The notes below the pieces were generated by a model, which saw nothing but the letters and a program-made list of their open reading frames with translations, made no database searches and had not been told where the DNA came from. This document shows positions 1 through 9,133 of a stretch of DNA of 64,000 nt, piece after piece. Each line of letters begins with the position of its first letter. Within the stretch, counting starts at the first letter, position 1. Where the stretch lies: NCBI RefSeq assembly GCF_019042735.1, contig NZ_JAHQCR010000075.1, positions 1 to 64,000 of the forward strand. Direction: 5' to 3'. Both the position numbers and the translations under genes were made by a program. The DNA comes from Evansella alkalicola (lineage in GTDB: Bacteria; Bacillota; Bacilli; Bacillales; Salisediminibacteriaceae).

Positions 1-136
1 ATGGACTTATGTCAAGAAAGTAGAGTCCCTTTTTCTCTGGAAAACAGTCAGTAATCCTTGTCTAATGCTAGTGTATTTCAACTTTTAAGTCCTTGTAAAA
101 TTTGGTTATTCATAGTTTGTCATCTTACTGTCCGAC

Positions 137-982
137 TTATGACGCTTTTAATTGCTGGCCTGCGAGAAAATTAAATTCGTATTGATCTGGGCTTACATAC
201 CCTAAAGTTGAATGCCTACGGCGCTTGTTGTAACGTGCACTTATGTAATAATTAACAGCCTTCATCGCCTCTGCTTTTGTGTTGAAGCGTCTTCTGTAAA
301 TCAATTCTTTCTTGATTGTGGCATGAAAAGATTCAATACAAGCATTATCGTAAGGGTTTCCTTTGCGACTCATACTAATCTGGCAGCCTTCTTCCTTTAG
401 GAGATCTATATATTCCTTCGAACAATATTGAGACCCCCTATCTGAATGATGAATTAGCTTTTCTGACGGCGACCTGTTAACCAGAGCCATCTTTAAAGCA
501 GTACTACACAATTCTACACGCATGTGGTCAGCCATATACCAACCCACAATTTTACGTGAGAAGAGGTCCATGACCGTCGCTAAATAAACCCAGCCTTGTA
601 CTGTGCGGATGTAAGTTATATCAGTAACCCATAACCTGTCTGGTTCATCGACAGTAAAATTTCGTTTGACTAAGTCTGTATATAACGGCAATTCGTGATT
701 AGAGTCTGTTGTCACGACATACGCTTGTTCCTGGGTTGCTTTTAATCCCATTTCTTTCATCAAGCGTGCAACTGTCTTCTGAGAAACCGTATATCCCCAT
801 TCAATGAGGTCAGCGTGGATACGTGGACTACCGTATGTTCCAAAGCTCTCATGAAACGATTTATTGATCTTTTGACATAGCTCTTGCCTATAAATCTCTT
901 TCTCAGTGGGACCCTGTCGTTGACGCCCCACCCACTTGTAATAACCACTAACTGAAACCTTTAATACCTTGCACATCTTCAC
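137..982 (-). CDS. IS3-family transposase OrfB (DDE integrase domain)
   Basis: This is the catalytic half of the IS3 transposase. It shows an HTH_21-like N-terminal region (SFGTYGSPRIHADL) and an rve integrase core. The visible catalytic residues are D in WVTDITYI, D in HHSDRGSQY and E in NACIESFHATIKKE, the DD(35)E arrangement. The listed start is a GTG (VKMCKV), but the frame runs upstream without a stop into the 3' end of orfA. The natural product is therefore probably an OrfAB fusion made by a -1 frameshift, not a protein started here. The length of 281 residues is normal for an IS3 OrfB. Confidence 0.92.
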   Translation of the reverse strand: MKMCKVLKVSVSGYYKWVGRQRQGPTEKEIYRQELCQKINKSFHESFGTYGSPRIHADLIEWGYTVSQKTVARLMKEMGLKATQEQAYVVTTDSNHELPLYTDLVKRNFTVDEPDRLWVTDITYIRTVQGWVYLATVMDLFSRKIVGWYMADHMRVELCSTALKMALVNRSPSEKLIHHSDRGSQYCSKEYIDLLKEEGCQISMSRKGNPYDNACIESFHATIKKELIYRRRFNTKAEAMKAVNYYISARYNKRRRHSTLGYVSPDQYEFNFLAGQQLKAS

Positions 983-1023
983 AACCGTATGTTCATCACG
1001 ATGCGTATCTATGAATTGATACT

Positions 1024-1320
1024 TTATTCTTGGTTTCGCGTGAAGATGTGCATTGCCTTTTTTAAGATTTCGTTCTCCTCTTCTTTCTCACGAAGCTGCT
1101 TTTCATACTCAGCTTTTATCTTTTTAAGTTCCTTCGGTGTAACATACTCTTCTCCTTCTGATTTGCTTCTTAACTCTTCACGAGCCTCCCTTACCCACCG
1201 CGATACAGACTTTGGCGAGATCTCAAGTTCATAAGCCAATTCTGTTGTTTTTCGTCCTTCCTCTAACACTAACTTGACTACATATTCTTTATATTCTTGT
1301 GAATAACGTTTCTGAGACAC
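1024..1320 (-). CDS. IS3-family transposase OrfA (helix-turn-helix protein)
   Basis: A 98-residue protein with an N-terminal HTH_Tnp_1-type domain (SQKRYSQEYKEYVVKLV, then TTELAYELEISPKSVSRWVREA). A charged leucine-zipper-like coiled coil follows (about residues 60-95: ELKKIKAEYEKQLREKEEEN). In IS3 elements OrfA binds the terminal repeats and controls transposition. It ends in a stop 42 nt upstream of the first start in the OrfB frame. The OrfB frame is -1 relative to it, and a slippery heptamer lies in the overlap. Confidence 0.9.
   Translation of the reverse strand: MSQKRYSQEYKEYVVKLVLEEGRKTTELAYELEISPKSVSRWVREAREELRSKSEGEEYVTPKELKKIKAEYEKQLREKEEENEILKKAMHIFTRNQE
1057..1063 (-). promoter_or_regulatory. 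Programmed -1 frameshift site (A AAA AAG) of the IS element
   Basis: On the minus strand, codons tta-aaa-aag of orfA form the canonical slippery heptamer A-AAA-AAG. A -1 slip here joins orfA to the orfB frame with no intervening stop (reading through LKKGNAHLHAKPR into VKMCKV). This is the established way IS3 elements make OrfAB. The site and frames are seen in the sequence; slippage itself is inferred. Confidence 0.8.
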
Positions 1321-1401
1321 TGGGCCACATCCCTCTCCTATTAGTTAATTTAATTATAGACTGTGTCCCATTACTAAGTCTCTACTTTTTAGACTAACTC
1401 A

Positions 1402-2200
1402 ATAAAACCGATTTATTTTACCTTTATGCGATTCTCCCAAGAGCTTCGGGCAAATAAACTAGATTTATTTTACCTTTTCGTGATACCTCCGAGTGCTTCG
1501 GGCAAATAAACTAGATTTGTTTTACCTTTATGCGATTCCCCCAAGAGCTCCGGGCAAATAAAACCGATTTATTTTACCTTTACGCGATTCCTCCACGTGC
1601 TTCGGGCAAATAAACTAGATTTGTTTTACCTTTATGCGATTCCCCCAAGAGCTCCGGGCAAATAAAACCGATTTATTTTACCTTTATAAGATCGAGCCAA
1701 GTACTTCGGGCAAATAAAACCGATTTATTTTACCTTTACGCGATTCCTCCACGTGCTTCGGGCAAATAAACTAGATTTGTTTTACCTTTATAAGATCCAG
1801 CCAAGTACTTCGGGCAAATAAACCAGATTTATTTTACCTTTACACGATTCCTCCAAGATCTTCGGGCAAATAAAACCGATTTATTTTACCTTTATAAGAT
1901 CCAGCCAAGAGCTTCGGGCAAATAAACTAGATTTATTTTACCTTAATGCGATTCCAACAAGAGCTTCGGGCAAATAAACCCAGTTTATTTTACCTTTATG
2001 CGATTCTCCCGAGTGCTCCGGGCAAATAAAACCGATTTATTTTACCTTTACGCGATACCTCCAAGAGCTTCGGGCAAATAAACTAGATTTATTTTACCTT
2101 TATGAACTCCCCTCAAGAGCTTCGGGTAAATAAACCCATTATATTTTACCTTTACACAATTCCCCCATGAGCTTCAGGCAATTAAACCAAATTTTTCCTA
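1402..2200. repeat. Tandem array A: 15 units of 52 bp
   Basis: Fifteen direct repeats keep an exact 52-bp register: the gagcttcggg segment of unit 1 is at 1441 and of unit 15 at 2169, which is 14 x 52. Each unit has a conserved half with an imperfect dyad, GGCAAATAAA facing TTTATTTTACC around an AACCG/ACTAG centre. The other half varies more (cgcgattcctccaagagctt-like). Units differ by point substitutions and not by indels, and the last two are the most degraded. No ORF spans the array. Its conserved half matches array B at 16.8 kb. Confidence 0.93.
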
Positions 2201-2375
2201 GACACTAAATCCGATATATCAAAGAATGAGGCCAGAATTTCAACAAAAAAATACTGTCCCTCATTATCAAAAAAAGAGTGCAAGAAATACAACTAACCAC
2301 CTATATTCATTTTCACAGAATGAAGACTGAACCGAAGTTTTAGGTAACCCGGACCCCGTTCCCCGATACTAATAA

Positions 2376-2600
2376 CTATAAATTTGTTATCACCAAGATG
2401 ATTCCGAGCAGGATAAGTATGACACTCTGATTCGATTCATCTGTAATGGAAACTAGAATAACAGAATAAATAAGAGCAGATATAACGTCTGCGTCGAGTA
2501 ATAACGATATGATAATGGTCAAAACGATTAAAGAAGTAGTAATTACTAACTGATTTGACTGTTTTTTTTCTGTCTCCTTTTCCTTTTCCTTCTCCTCCAA
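2376..2600 (-). CDS. Small two-segment membrane protein, unknown function
   Basis: The N-terminus is highly charged (EEKEKEKETEKKQ). Two hydrophobic segments follow, roughly residues 20-40 (LVITTSLIVLTIIISLLL) and 45-74 (VISALIYSVILVSI, SVILILLGIILVITNL). I prefer the TTG at 2600 as start because an AGAGGTG ribosome site lies 6 nt upstream; a GTG at 2618 in the same frame lacks one. It stands alone between array A and the next gene. No family recognised. Such short Glu/Lys-rich plus transmembrane proteins are common in Bacillus; the role is unknown. Confidence 0.55.
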   Translation of the reverse strand: MEEKEKEKETEKKQSNQLVITTSLIVLTIIISLLLDADVISALIYSVILVSITDESNQSVILILLGIILVITNL

Positions 2601-2618
2601 TTTGCTCACCTCTTTCAC

Positions 2619-3042
2619 TTTAATATATGAAGTCGAGAAAAAGAAGGGTATCGAAAAAGGAGCAAATAAGAATACGGCCTATGAAGGGGGAGCAGGGAAA
2701 AAAAGGTGCTCGCCCCCTCCCCACAATTAGATGCAACATCATCCAGTTAGCGGGCCGAGCTGCTTACGAAGTAAAACGATATTAGAAACCAGACAACACT
2801 CTAGATAGACGACTGTGTTCAAAGTGTCCGTCTTTCGTAGTTGTTTTGCTGTCGGTGACCAAATTACTTTTCCTTTCTATTTTGATACAGTTCTTAAGTC
2901 ATTTAATGTGGAATAAGATAATTATGGTCGAAAAAACAAGAGAAAAAACGAACAGATAGGGAGAAGATTATTTGATTGACACTAGATTGACGCTAATCAA
3001 AAGGCTTCATTGATTTTTAGCAAAGCAGTTGGAGGTTTAAAC
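2619..3042. other. Gene-free stretch before the TPR/dynamin-like gene
   Basis: About 420 bp without a credible ORF. It holds an imperfect G/C-rich hairpin near 2686-2717 (GGGGGAGCA facing TGCTCGCCCCC) with no T-run on either side, so it is a poor terminator candidate. Just upstream of the next gene are two TTGA-type -35-like hexamers near 2972-2990, with no convincing -10. Nothing else recognised. Confidence 0.4.
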
Positions 3043-5946
3043 ATGACGAAAAATCAGCTTATTAATAAAACATATTATAGAGTATTCGTAACGGAATACG
3101 AGAATCAGCAACCATCGGAAACTGTAGAACGAGTGCAAAACCAGCAAGCCGTGGAGCGAGTTTCCCTAACTGAACTGGGGGGACGGGGTGAACTTGTAGA
3201 GCGAGCGCAAAGGATGCAAAACCAGCACCCTGGTCAACACACAGATTCTGTTCAACGGACGAAACATACTCAAAGAGTGGAATCATCGCACCCTATTCAT
3301 CTACTCGGCCATATATTTTTTACCGAACAATCCATGGAGCAGGCAGACTTATCACCTATTCGGTTCGCCCAAGGAGAGTACTATTATCATGTGAAAGATT
3401 ACGAAGCTGCGATTTATAAGTGGTCGAATGTGGAGGGAGAGCTTGGAGATTGGGCCAAGAAAAACATTGGTGATGCTTATTATGAGCTTGGCTGGTTGAG
3501 GGATGCGGAAAAAACATATCAGTCTATCAGATCGAAAGATGAGGTTCTTTCAATTGAAATAGCGTTACAATTAGCTTCCCTTTACGCTGAGAAAAATGAT
3601 GTGGAACGACTCTATCTGTCTATTAATAAAGCCATATCCATCAACCCCGATTATCCAAATGTGACGGAGTTAGGGCGCACCATCTATGAGCAGCATCAAG
3701 ATTGGCAAAACGCAGTCGTCCTCGTTGTAAATGAAGCCGTACGAACGGAGGATACATCTTGGTTTGACTTGTTAAAAACGTATGTTGATAAAGGGTACAC
3801 CAGAGATTTCGTACCTGATTATTTTCAAGATTCCCTTCAAGTTTTAGCCAAAGTGGATGAAAGTAGATTTGCACAACTTCTTAAATCCCTGAACAACAGC
3901 TATATAGGTCAAGCCGCCTTTGTGGATTGGGTAAAAACGTTAAATGATCTATTATTAGGGGTGGAAGAAATAGAGGAACGGGGTCCAAAACAGGACATTT
4001 CCACCGTTCTTCATCACTCGTATCTTGAATTAATGACTGGAGAGTATTTACTTAATGAATTAAAAACAGTTATGCCTGACTTGTTAACGAACTGGCTAAA
4101 CGCCATGAGTGGAGAACAGGCACTTGTCCCAGCAACTGCCGTGATGGCTTGGAATGAGATTTTTCCATCTACATTAACGATCGATACATTAAGGGAATCG
4201 GAGCACCATCTTTTTAACAATGATATTAGTTTTTATGACAGCACTGAAGAAGTCCTTACCTTACTAGAGGCAATCATGGCATGGGCTGACAAACATACGA
4301 TTGGGGAAAAAATTAAGTGGCTATCAAGGAAACTGTTAAAGGCTTCTGAAAGAGGGAACAAACATTTACTTGTTACGGGTCGAAAAGGTAGTGGGGCAGC
4401 TGAAACTATTAATGCTATCCTCGGTGAGAACTTACTAGGCGATGAGAATATTACGATGTTTATTGAAAAAGCAACAGGTACAAACACTCTGACTGAAATA
4501 AAAAATGACGGTGTTCAGCCTGTAACCGATATGGTAACCCTTCAGAATAATGATCTAGTAGAATTAAGATGGTCAACACCATCCCCATTGCAGAAACTCG
4601 ATTTTTCACTCATCAGTATTCCTGAAATGAGTGGGGGGCATGGGCAGGAAAATGATATCTTCAATTACTCGAACGTTTCTGATGGCATACTTTATGTGTT
4701 GGACGATCATGAGGTTTTGCGAGAAGGTGGAATTCCTGAACTGGATCAAGTGAATCATCAACATGTTCCTGTTCATTTCCTCATTCGTGGTGAGAGGGAA
4801 TCTAAGGCAACTCGAGAAAGAATACAAGAATTCTATCCGAATGCAGAGGTATTCACCCTCTCCAATATAACTTCGGACATGTCAACAGGTAACAATCTCG
4901 TCCACTTTATTAATCGGAACTACCATATAGACAGAGAAAATTCTACTCAGCATCTCATTTCTAAAGTATTGTATCTTATTCGATCAGCTTTAGTGGAGCT
5001 ACTGAAAGGTAGAACAACTGCTGAAAATTCGTTTAACTTTAATCTGTCCTTCATTGAAGAGCTCACGGGAAAACTTCAAGGTTTGGAATCCTCTCTGCAG
5101 GATAAGCTAAAGGAAAACACGCTTTCGATTACAGAAGCGTATCGGGTATTAAAAGATAACACAAGGCGAAACATAGAGGTTAGACTTCCTAAAATTTTAC
5201 AAGAATGCACACAATATATTAAAGAAGATAGTAACTTCCGAGAAATTCATATAGAGTTAGATAATAAAATGAATGAAGCCATTCAGACATATGTGCAGGA
5301 CAGTTTAATTCCAAAGTTTAAGAGTGATATTCAAAATTGGATGAATGAAGCGGAAAGAGAACTCAATGAAACACAGTGTTATTTAGAAGAAATGAGTGAA
5401 ACGATAAATACGTCGATGGAGGAGAAGAAGGTAGCACTTGCAGGTGATCTACAGATTCTCTTAGATTGGAAACGAGATATTAATAGGTTAACTTATCGAA
5501 TAGAGATAGATAAGGTTAACATTATGACTCGTAATAAGCCGGCGCAGATGCTATTAAAAAGCGCTGGAAAAATTTTTGGTAACCTTCAACAAAATAAACA
5601 GATTCTTTATAACCAGTATAAGAAGAAGGTTGAAAATGATAGCTATGAAGATGTGACGACAAGTCTCATAGAAAAGTTCTTCTTTGAGTTTAATTTATTT
5701 GAGAAAACGATGAAATCGGATATAGCTTTATTTTTTGAAGAGCCGTTAGTGCGAGTGCATGAGCTTATTACTAATGTTCAGGCAGAGAAGGAATCAGTCA
5801 AGGAGCAACTACTACATTTAAAAGAAAATCCTGAACTGTTTTACGATCCATTAAAGGTGTTTGAAGTAAGAGCTCTTCAGTGCGACATGTTAAAAAAAGT
5901 TAATGAAGACATCACGATCTCATACTACCCCATGGAAGGGAAATAA
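3043..5946 (+). CDS. Large TPR protein with degenerate dynamin-like GTPase domain and coiled-coil tail
   Basis: A 967-residue soluble protein. The start is the ATG at 3043, placed by GGAGG 7 nt upstream; the frame is open to 3010 but without a ribosome site. Layout: a Gln-rich segment with imperfect VERxQNQ repeats (1-80), TPR-like helices (about 95-260), then a P-loop NTPase region near residue 445. That P-loop reads GRKGSGAAE, so the Lys-Ser/Thr of a working Walker A is missing. The later SIPEMSGG and IRGERE segments resemble eroded switch-II and NKxD motifs. The last 300 residues are helical and coiled-coil, as in dynamin stalks. I infer a membrane-remodelling or scaffold protein that has lost GTP hydrolysis. 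A terminator follows. Confidence 0.6.
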   Translation: MTKNQLINKTYYRVFVTEYENQQPSETVERVQNQQAVERVSLTELGGRGELVERAQRMQNQHPGQHTDSVQRTKHTQRVESSHPIHLLGHIFFTEQSMEQADLSPIRFAQGEYYYHVKDYEAAIYKWSNVEGELGDWAKKNIGDAYYELGWLRDAEKTYQSIRSKDEVLSIEIALQLASLYAEKNDVERLYLSINKAISINPDYPNVTELGRTIYEQHQDWQNAVVLVVNEAVRTEDTSWFDLLKTYVDKGYTRDFVPDYFQDSLQVLAKVDESRFAQLLKSLNNSYIGQAAFVDWVKTLNDLLLGVEEIEERGPKQDISTVLHHSYLELMTGEYLLNELKTVMPDLLTNWLNAMSGEQALVPATAVMAWNEIFPSTLTIDTLRESEHHLFNNDISFYDSTEEVLTLLEAIMAWADKHTIGEKIKWLSRKLLKASERGNKHLLVTGRKGSGAAETINAILGENLLGDENITMFIEKATGTNTLTEIKNDGVQPVTDMVTLQNNDLVELRWSTPSPLQKLDFSLISIPEMSGGHGQENDIFNYSNVSDGILYVLDDHEVLREGGIPELDQVNHQHVPVHFLIRGERESKATRERIQEFYPNAEVFTLSNITSDMSTGNNLVHFINRNYHIDRENSTQHLISKVLYLIRSALVELLKGRTTAENSFNFNLSFIEELTGKLQGLESSLQDKLKENTLSITEAYRVLKDNTRRNIEVRLPKILQECTQYIKEDSNFREIHIELDNKMNEAIQTYVQDSLIPKFKSDIQNWMNEAERELNETQCYLEEMSETINTSMEEKKVALAGDLQILLDWKRDINRLTYRIEIDKVNIMTRNKPAQMLLKSAGKIFGNLQQNKQILYNQYKKKVENDSYEDVTTSLIEKFFFEFNLFEKTMKSDIALFFEEPLVRVHELITNVQAEKESVKEQLLHLKENPELFYDPLKVFEVRALQCDMLKKVNEDITISYYPMEGK

Positions 5947-5951
5947 AATTT

Positions 5952-6007
5952 GGTGTCTGCCTCAGTGTGAGAATGCTTTCGTGCACTATGGGGCAGGCAC
6001 CTTTTTA
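5952..6007 (+). terminator. Intrinsic terminator, CTGCC/GGCAG family
   Basis: GGTGTCTGCC (5952-5961) pairs with GGCAGGCACC (5992-6001) across a long loop that also has inner pairing; five T follow. It ends the TPR/dynamin-like gene and belongs to the dispersed CCTGCC-type hairpin family seen at 8.6, 9.4, 10.2 and 14.7 kb. Confidence 0.75.
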
Positions 6008-6181
6008 TTGAGACAATTTCAAAACAATATATAGAATACACATTGACTTTGTAGGAGTAAATATCTAAAGTTTAGAAATAGGGGAATGATAACAAATGGG
6101 GAGGACCACATAGTAATCTTCATTGTTAATTCCCATCAAATAACAACAAACAAACTTTAGAAGAGAGAGGTAGTAAGTTAT

Positions 6182-6559
6182 ATGATTTGGGCTATTTTAA
6201 GTGGAGTCGTTTTGTACATGGTAAGTGGTATGATTTATTATTCTGTATTAGGAAACCGTTGGGTAGATCTACTAAACATTAAGCCCGAACAGCCTAATTA
6301 TGGGTTGCTGACCCTTGTTACGGTAATAACTTCAACGATGTTGTATGGTGTCCTTCAACTATCTCAGGCGAAAACTTTAGTAGATGGAGCATTAATCGGT
6401 GGGGGCGTTGGAATAATTGTAGCTCTAGCGTATGCAAAGGATTTTATCTTTGGGCTAGGAACAAATAGTAAAAAACCAGCCTCTGTTTATTTTATAGCTG
6501 TCGGTTACCATGTGATTGCACTGACATTGATAGGAACTGTAATGATGTTTTTTATATAG
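6182..6559 (+). CDS. DUF1761 family membrane protein
   Basis: A 125-residue protein with four hydrophobic segments, at about 1-20, 40-62, 68-88 and 102-125. The first carries the IYYSVLGNRW signature usual at the start of DUF1761 proteins. A GAGAGAGGT ribosome site precedes the ATG. It is the only gene between two terminators, so it is probably monocistronic. The family has no established function. Assignment is by recalled sequence pattern, not a search. Confidence 0.7.
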   Translation: MIWAILSGVVLYMVSGMIYYSVLGNRWVDLLNIKPEQPNYGLLTLVTVITSTMLYGVLQLSQAKTLVDGALIGGGVGIIVALAYAKDFIFGLGTNSKKPASVYFIAVGYHVIALTLIGTVMMFFI

Positions 6560-6606
6560 TAGTTGATCTATTCAACTCTCAATAATCAAAAATAGAGTAG
6601 GAAAAT

Positions 6607-6634
6607 GGACAAGGGGGCAGCCACTTGTCCTTTT
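6607..6634. terminator. Terminator between convergent genes
   Basis: GGACAAG (6607-6613) pairs with CTTGTCC (6624-6630), followed on the plus strand by TTTTG and a T-rich tract. It sits between the DUF1761 gene (+) and the DUF421 gene (-). Its tail favours the plus strand. Confidence 0.65.
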
Positions 6635-6676
6635 GTATATAATTTTTTCGACGTGCAGGCTCCAACAGTTCTCTCG

Positions 6677-7360
6677 TTAATGGTATGTATTAATATACAG
6701 TGAGTCACCTTCAAGCCACTCTGCATAGAATACCCTTTTAACATTAACGATTCCTTGTTTATTAAGTTCATTATGGAGCCACTCCTCGCTGTAACCGGCC
6801 TCTATCAAGTTATCAAATACAATTTTTCCATCTGAGATAACGGTAGTAGGTAAATAGACAGACTTCGGACTCATATTAATGTCTTGTTTTGTTGGTGTAT
6901 CGTAATTCGATTTTTTTAAGATACTAATCGATCCATTTGGCTCTAGAATAGCATAGGATACCTCCCGGATAGAAAAAACGTTTTTACTTCTTAATAGACT
7001 TTGTAGTTGATTAATATCAAGACGATTTTTCTTTAGCTGCTGATAATCAATCTTTCCGTTTTGAACGATAATTGCCGGATTTCCTTCTAGGAAACTTCTC
7101 GTTTTCTTTATTTTTTGAGTAAGCATTTCAATTAAGTATATAAGAAGCCCCCACAAAGCTACAGCGTAAAGAACGAAGTGTGCCCCTATTTCCTTATCAT
7201 AAATGGCGTTTCCTACTAATTCTCCAAGTACTAGGGCAGAAATAAAGTCAAAGGGAGTCAGTTGTGTTATTTGTGTCTTTCCAAGCACCTTCGTTATAAG
7301 AAGCAATGCGAAAAAACCAATGATAAGCTCAATAGTAAGTTGAATGAAATTCGTATTCAC
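6677..7360 (-). CDS. DUF421 (YetF-like) membrane protein
   Basis: A 227-residue protein. Three transmembrane segments fill residues 5-80 (IELIIGFFALLLITKVLG, then FISALVLGELVGNAIYD, then FVLYAVALWGLLIYLIEML). The cytoplasmic YetF domain carries the family hallmarks GNPAIIVQNGKIDYQQLKK, LLRSKNVFSIREVSYAILEPNG and a C-terminal LIEAGYSEEWLHNEL. The start is a GTG with AGGGGAG upstream. B. subtilis has several paralogues (YetF, YdfR, YrbG types), some linked to spores or germination. Monocistronic here; the exact role is unknown. Confidence 0.85.
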   Translation of the reverse strand: MNTNFIQLTIELIIGFFALLLITKVLGKTQITQLTPFDFISALVLGELVGNAIYDKEIGAHFVLYAVALWGLLIYLIEMLTQKIKKTRSFLEGNPAIIVQNGKIDYQQLKKNRLDINQLQSLLRSKNVFSIREVSYAILEPNGSISILKKSNYDTPTKQDINMSPKSVYLPTTVISDGKIVFDNLIEAGYSEEWLHNELNKQGIVNVKRVFYAEWLEGDSLYINTYH

Positions 7361-7463
7361 AGTAAAACTCCCCTAACTGCAGGATTTGTTATTTATAGTC
7401 CGCTATAATGAAAGAGACTATACAGTAAAGAGGTTAAGTGACTGATGAAAAAGGAGATTACTG

Positions 7464-8567
7464 ATGGAGATTCGTAGATTGAGAGGACCAGAATATAAGC
7501 AAGCGATTGAGTTGGCTGATTGTACATTTCGTGAGAAGGGGCAAGTTTCCATGGCTGAAGCTTTTCCTCATGTATTTTCCGAAGAACTAGGGCTTTCTAT
7601 TGGAGCATTTGATGGAGAGAAGCTTGTAAGTTTCATGGGAATTGTTCCTTCAACGATAAAGGTCGGCCCAGCAAGGTTGAACGTGTTTTCGTTAGGTGCT
7701 GTGTGCACGAATGAAAGCTATCGAAAGCAAGGTATTGCTAGCGCTTTACTAAAAGAAGTGTATCGCTTTATTGATGAGGCGCAGGCATCACTTCTGTTTA
7801 TTTCCGGCGATCGTGGACTTTATACAAGGAACAACTGTTACCATTTTGGGCAGGTAACGAAATACATGCTTGAGGACGCTAGTCGAGTAAATAGAAATGA
7901 AGATTGGGACGTAAGACTTGGAAAAAAAGAAGATGTTTTTCAAGTTCAACATTTGCGAGTAAAGGAACAGGTTCAGTTTGAATACAGTGCTGCTGAATGG
8001 CTGCTGTTACTTGCGTCAAGTGGATATACGAGAGTTTTTAATAATATGGATCAAGCGTTGTTTGTTGCGGAAAAAAGTGGTGTTGTAGAGGGGTACGTTG
8101 TGGTTGGTATGCCATCGGAAAAAAGTACAACGAAATATGGTGTCGTAACAGATTGGGGCGGTAGCAGAAAATCGGTGGTGCATATACTTTTGACTTTATT
8201 AAGGGACCGGGTAGTCCCAATGCTAGAAGTGAAGGTGCCTTGGCAGGATCTTTTAAATGATGAGTTAAAGGAGCTTTCTAGTTCGGTGGAAGTAGAGAAA
8301 AATGGTGGTACAGTGCATATCGTTAATCCTAACCGATTAATCGCACAGCTAATGCCTTACCTAGGTTCCAAAGGATTGAAGAATGATATACAATTTCAGC
8401 AGACTGGCGAAAATAACTATACCATTAATTATGGTGATAATGAGGTTATGTTGTCAAAAGAGGAAATTGTATCGTTAATTTTTAACTTTGAACACGATCT
8501 TGATTATCAATTTGAAGGAGTGTTCCCCATACCACTGCCAAGCACGGAAGGCTTATTCTATGTATGA
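7464..8567 (+). CDS. GNAT family N-acetyltransferase (two-domain, Eis-like size)
   Basis: A 367-residue protein with an N-terminal GNAT domain. Motif A reads VCTNESYRKQGIASALLKEV (about residues 85-105), which binds acetyl-CoA, and SGDRGLYTRNNCYHFG follows. The second half (about 145-367) is a further acetyltransferase-like or SCP2-like region without a clear motif A, so the whole resembles the larger Eis-type proteins more than single-domain GNATs. AAAGGAGATTACTG precedes the ATG. The substrate cannot be told. It converges on the Gly/Pro/Tyr-rich gene with a shared terminator between them. Confidence 0.75.
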   Translation: MEIRRLRGPEYKQAIELADCTFREKGQVSMAEAFPHVFSEELGLSIGAFDGEKLVSFMGIVPSTIKVGPARLNVFSLGAVCTNESYRKQGIASALLKEVYRFIDEAQASLLFISGDRGLYTRNNCYHFGQVTKYMLEDASRVNRNEDWDVRLGKKEDVFQVQHLRVKEQVQFEYSAAEWLLLLASSGYTRVFNNMDQALFVAEKSGVVEGYVVVGMPSEKSTTKYGVVTDWGGSRKSVVHILLTLLRDRVVPMLEVKVPWQDLLNDELKELSSSVEVEKNGGTVHIVNPNRLIAQLMPYLGSKGLKNDIQFQQTGENNYTINYGDNEVMLSKEEIVSLIFNFEHDLDYQFEGVFPIPLPSTEGLFYV

Positions 8568-8592
8568 CTTAAAATTCCTCGATCTCCAAAAT

Positions 8593-8639
8593 TTCCTGCC
8601 CTCTAGTACGACAATTACTAAGTGGACAAGGGGCAGGAA
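8593..8639. terminator. Bidirectional terminator, CCTGCCC/GGGCAGG family
   Basis: TTCCTGCCC (8593-8601) pairs with GGGCAGGAA (8631-8639). It lies between the convergent GNAT and Gly/Pro/Tyr-rich genes. The plus strand continues CCATTTTT, and the minus strand reads into an A/T-rich stretch. Confidence 0.7.
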
Positions 8640-8663
8640 CCATTTTTACTATTATATCTTTAT

Positions 8664-8990
8664 TTAGTAATAGTAATATGGGTATGCTGGATAAGCGGGA
8701 TAATATGGGTATGGTCGGTAATATCCGTACCCAGGTCTTGGGGCTAAAAGTGCACCTGTAGCAAGGCCTCCTAAAAAGCCTAACCCTAAGCCAACGCCAG
8801 GGCCTACAAAACCATAACCAGGCCTTCCATATCCCACCCCAGGCCTCCCAAAGCCATAGCCAGGTCCACCATATCCAAACCCAGGTCTCCCCACTCCAAT
8901 TCCAGGACTTAAAATCCGTTGATCATTGTCATCAATCATTTCCTGATTCCTCACTTCTGGTACTAGGTGATATGAATAGTCATTTGACAA
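8664..8990 (-). CDS. Gly/Pro/Tyr-rich low-complexity protein, probably surface or spore-coat
   Basis: A 108-residue protein. After a polar N-terminus (about 30 residues with NQEMIDDNDQ) comes a run of imperfect GxGRPGxGYG repeats (30-65). A short hydrophobic Gly/Leu segment follows (LGLGFLGGLATGALL, about 67-81), then a Tyr/Pro tail ending YPYYYY. The TTG start has AGGAGGG upstream. This composition is typical of spore-coat or outer-layer proteins of Bacillus; no exact family is recognised and function is inferred from composition only. Alternatives are a small exported structural protein or a phase-separating cytoplasmic protein. Confidence 0.65.
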   Translation of the reverse strand: MSNDYSYHLVPEVRNQEMIDDNDQRILSPGIGVGRPGFGYGGPGYGFGRPGVGYGRPGYGFVGPGVGLGLGFLGGLATGALLAPRPGYGYYRPYPYYPAYPAYPYYYY

Positions 8991-9133
8991 AACAATTCCC
9001 TCCTAAAGATGTTATACACTAAAGGGTATGCTTAAATAGCCTATTTGGGTTGGGTATGTGCCTTTTGTGAACAAAATGTGATATCACTTCCTTAATATTT
9101 CCAGATTGGGTGGAGAAGACTTCTTAATTTAAT

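Larger units (their letters stand above)
2..1401 (-). mobile_element. IS3-family insertion sequence (IS150-like), intact
   Basis: About 1.4 kb with two overlapping reading frames on the minus strand, in the OrfA/OrfB arrangement of IS3 elements. The ends begin TG and finish CA. Imperfect inverted repeats of about 25 bp share an AAAGTAGAG core (left about 2-28, right about 1377-1401 read on the minus strand). The right end lies directly against a 52-bp tandem array and cuts one of its units. Only one base lies to the left of the element, so a target duplication cannot be checked. Both frames are open and the DDE residues are present, so it could be active. Confidence 0.9.

Noticed and set aside
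989..1234. 81-residue ORF opposite the IS orfA
   Set aside because: Antisense shadow of the transposase gene.
1402..2200. Arrays considered as CRISPR
   Set aside because: Units follow each other without unique spacers of constant length, and no cas genes are in the window. The same holds for arrays B, C, D and E.
2686..2717. G/C-rich hairpin as terminator
   Set aside because: Arms are unequal and no T-run follows on either strand.
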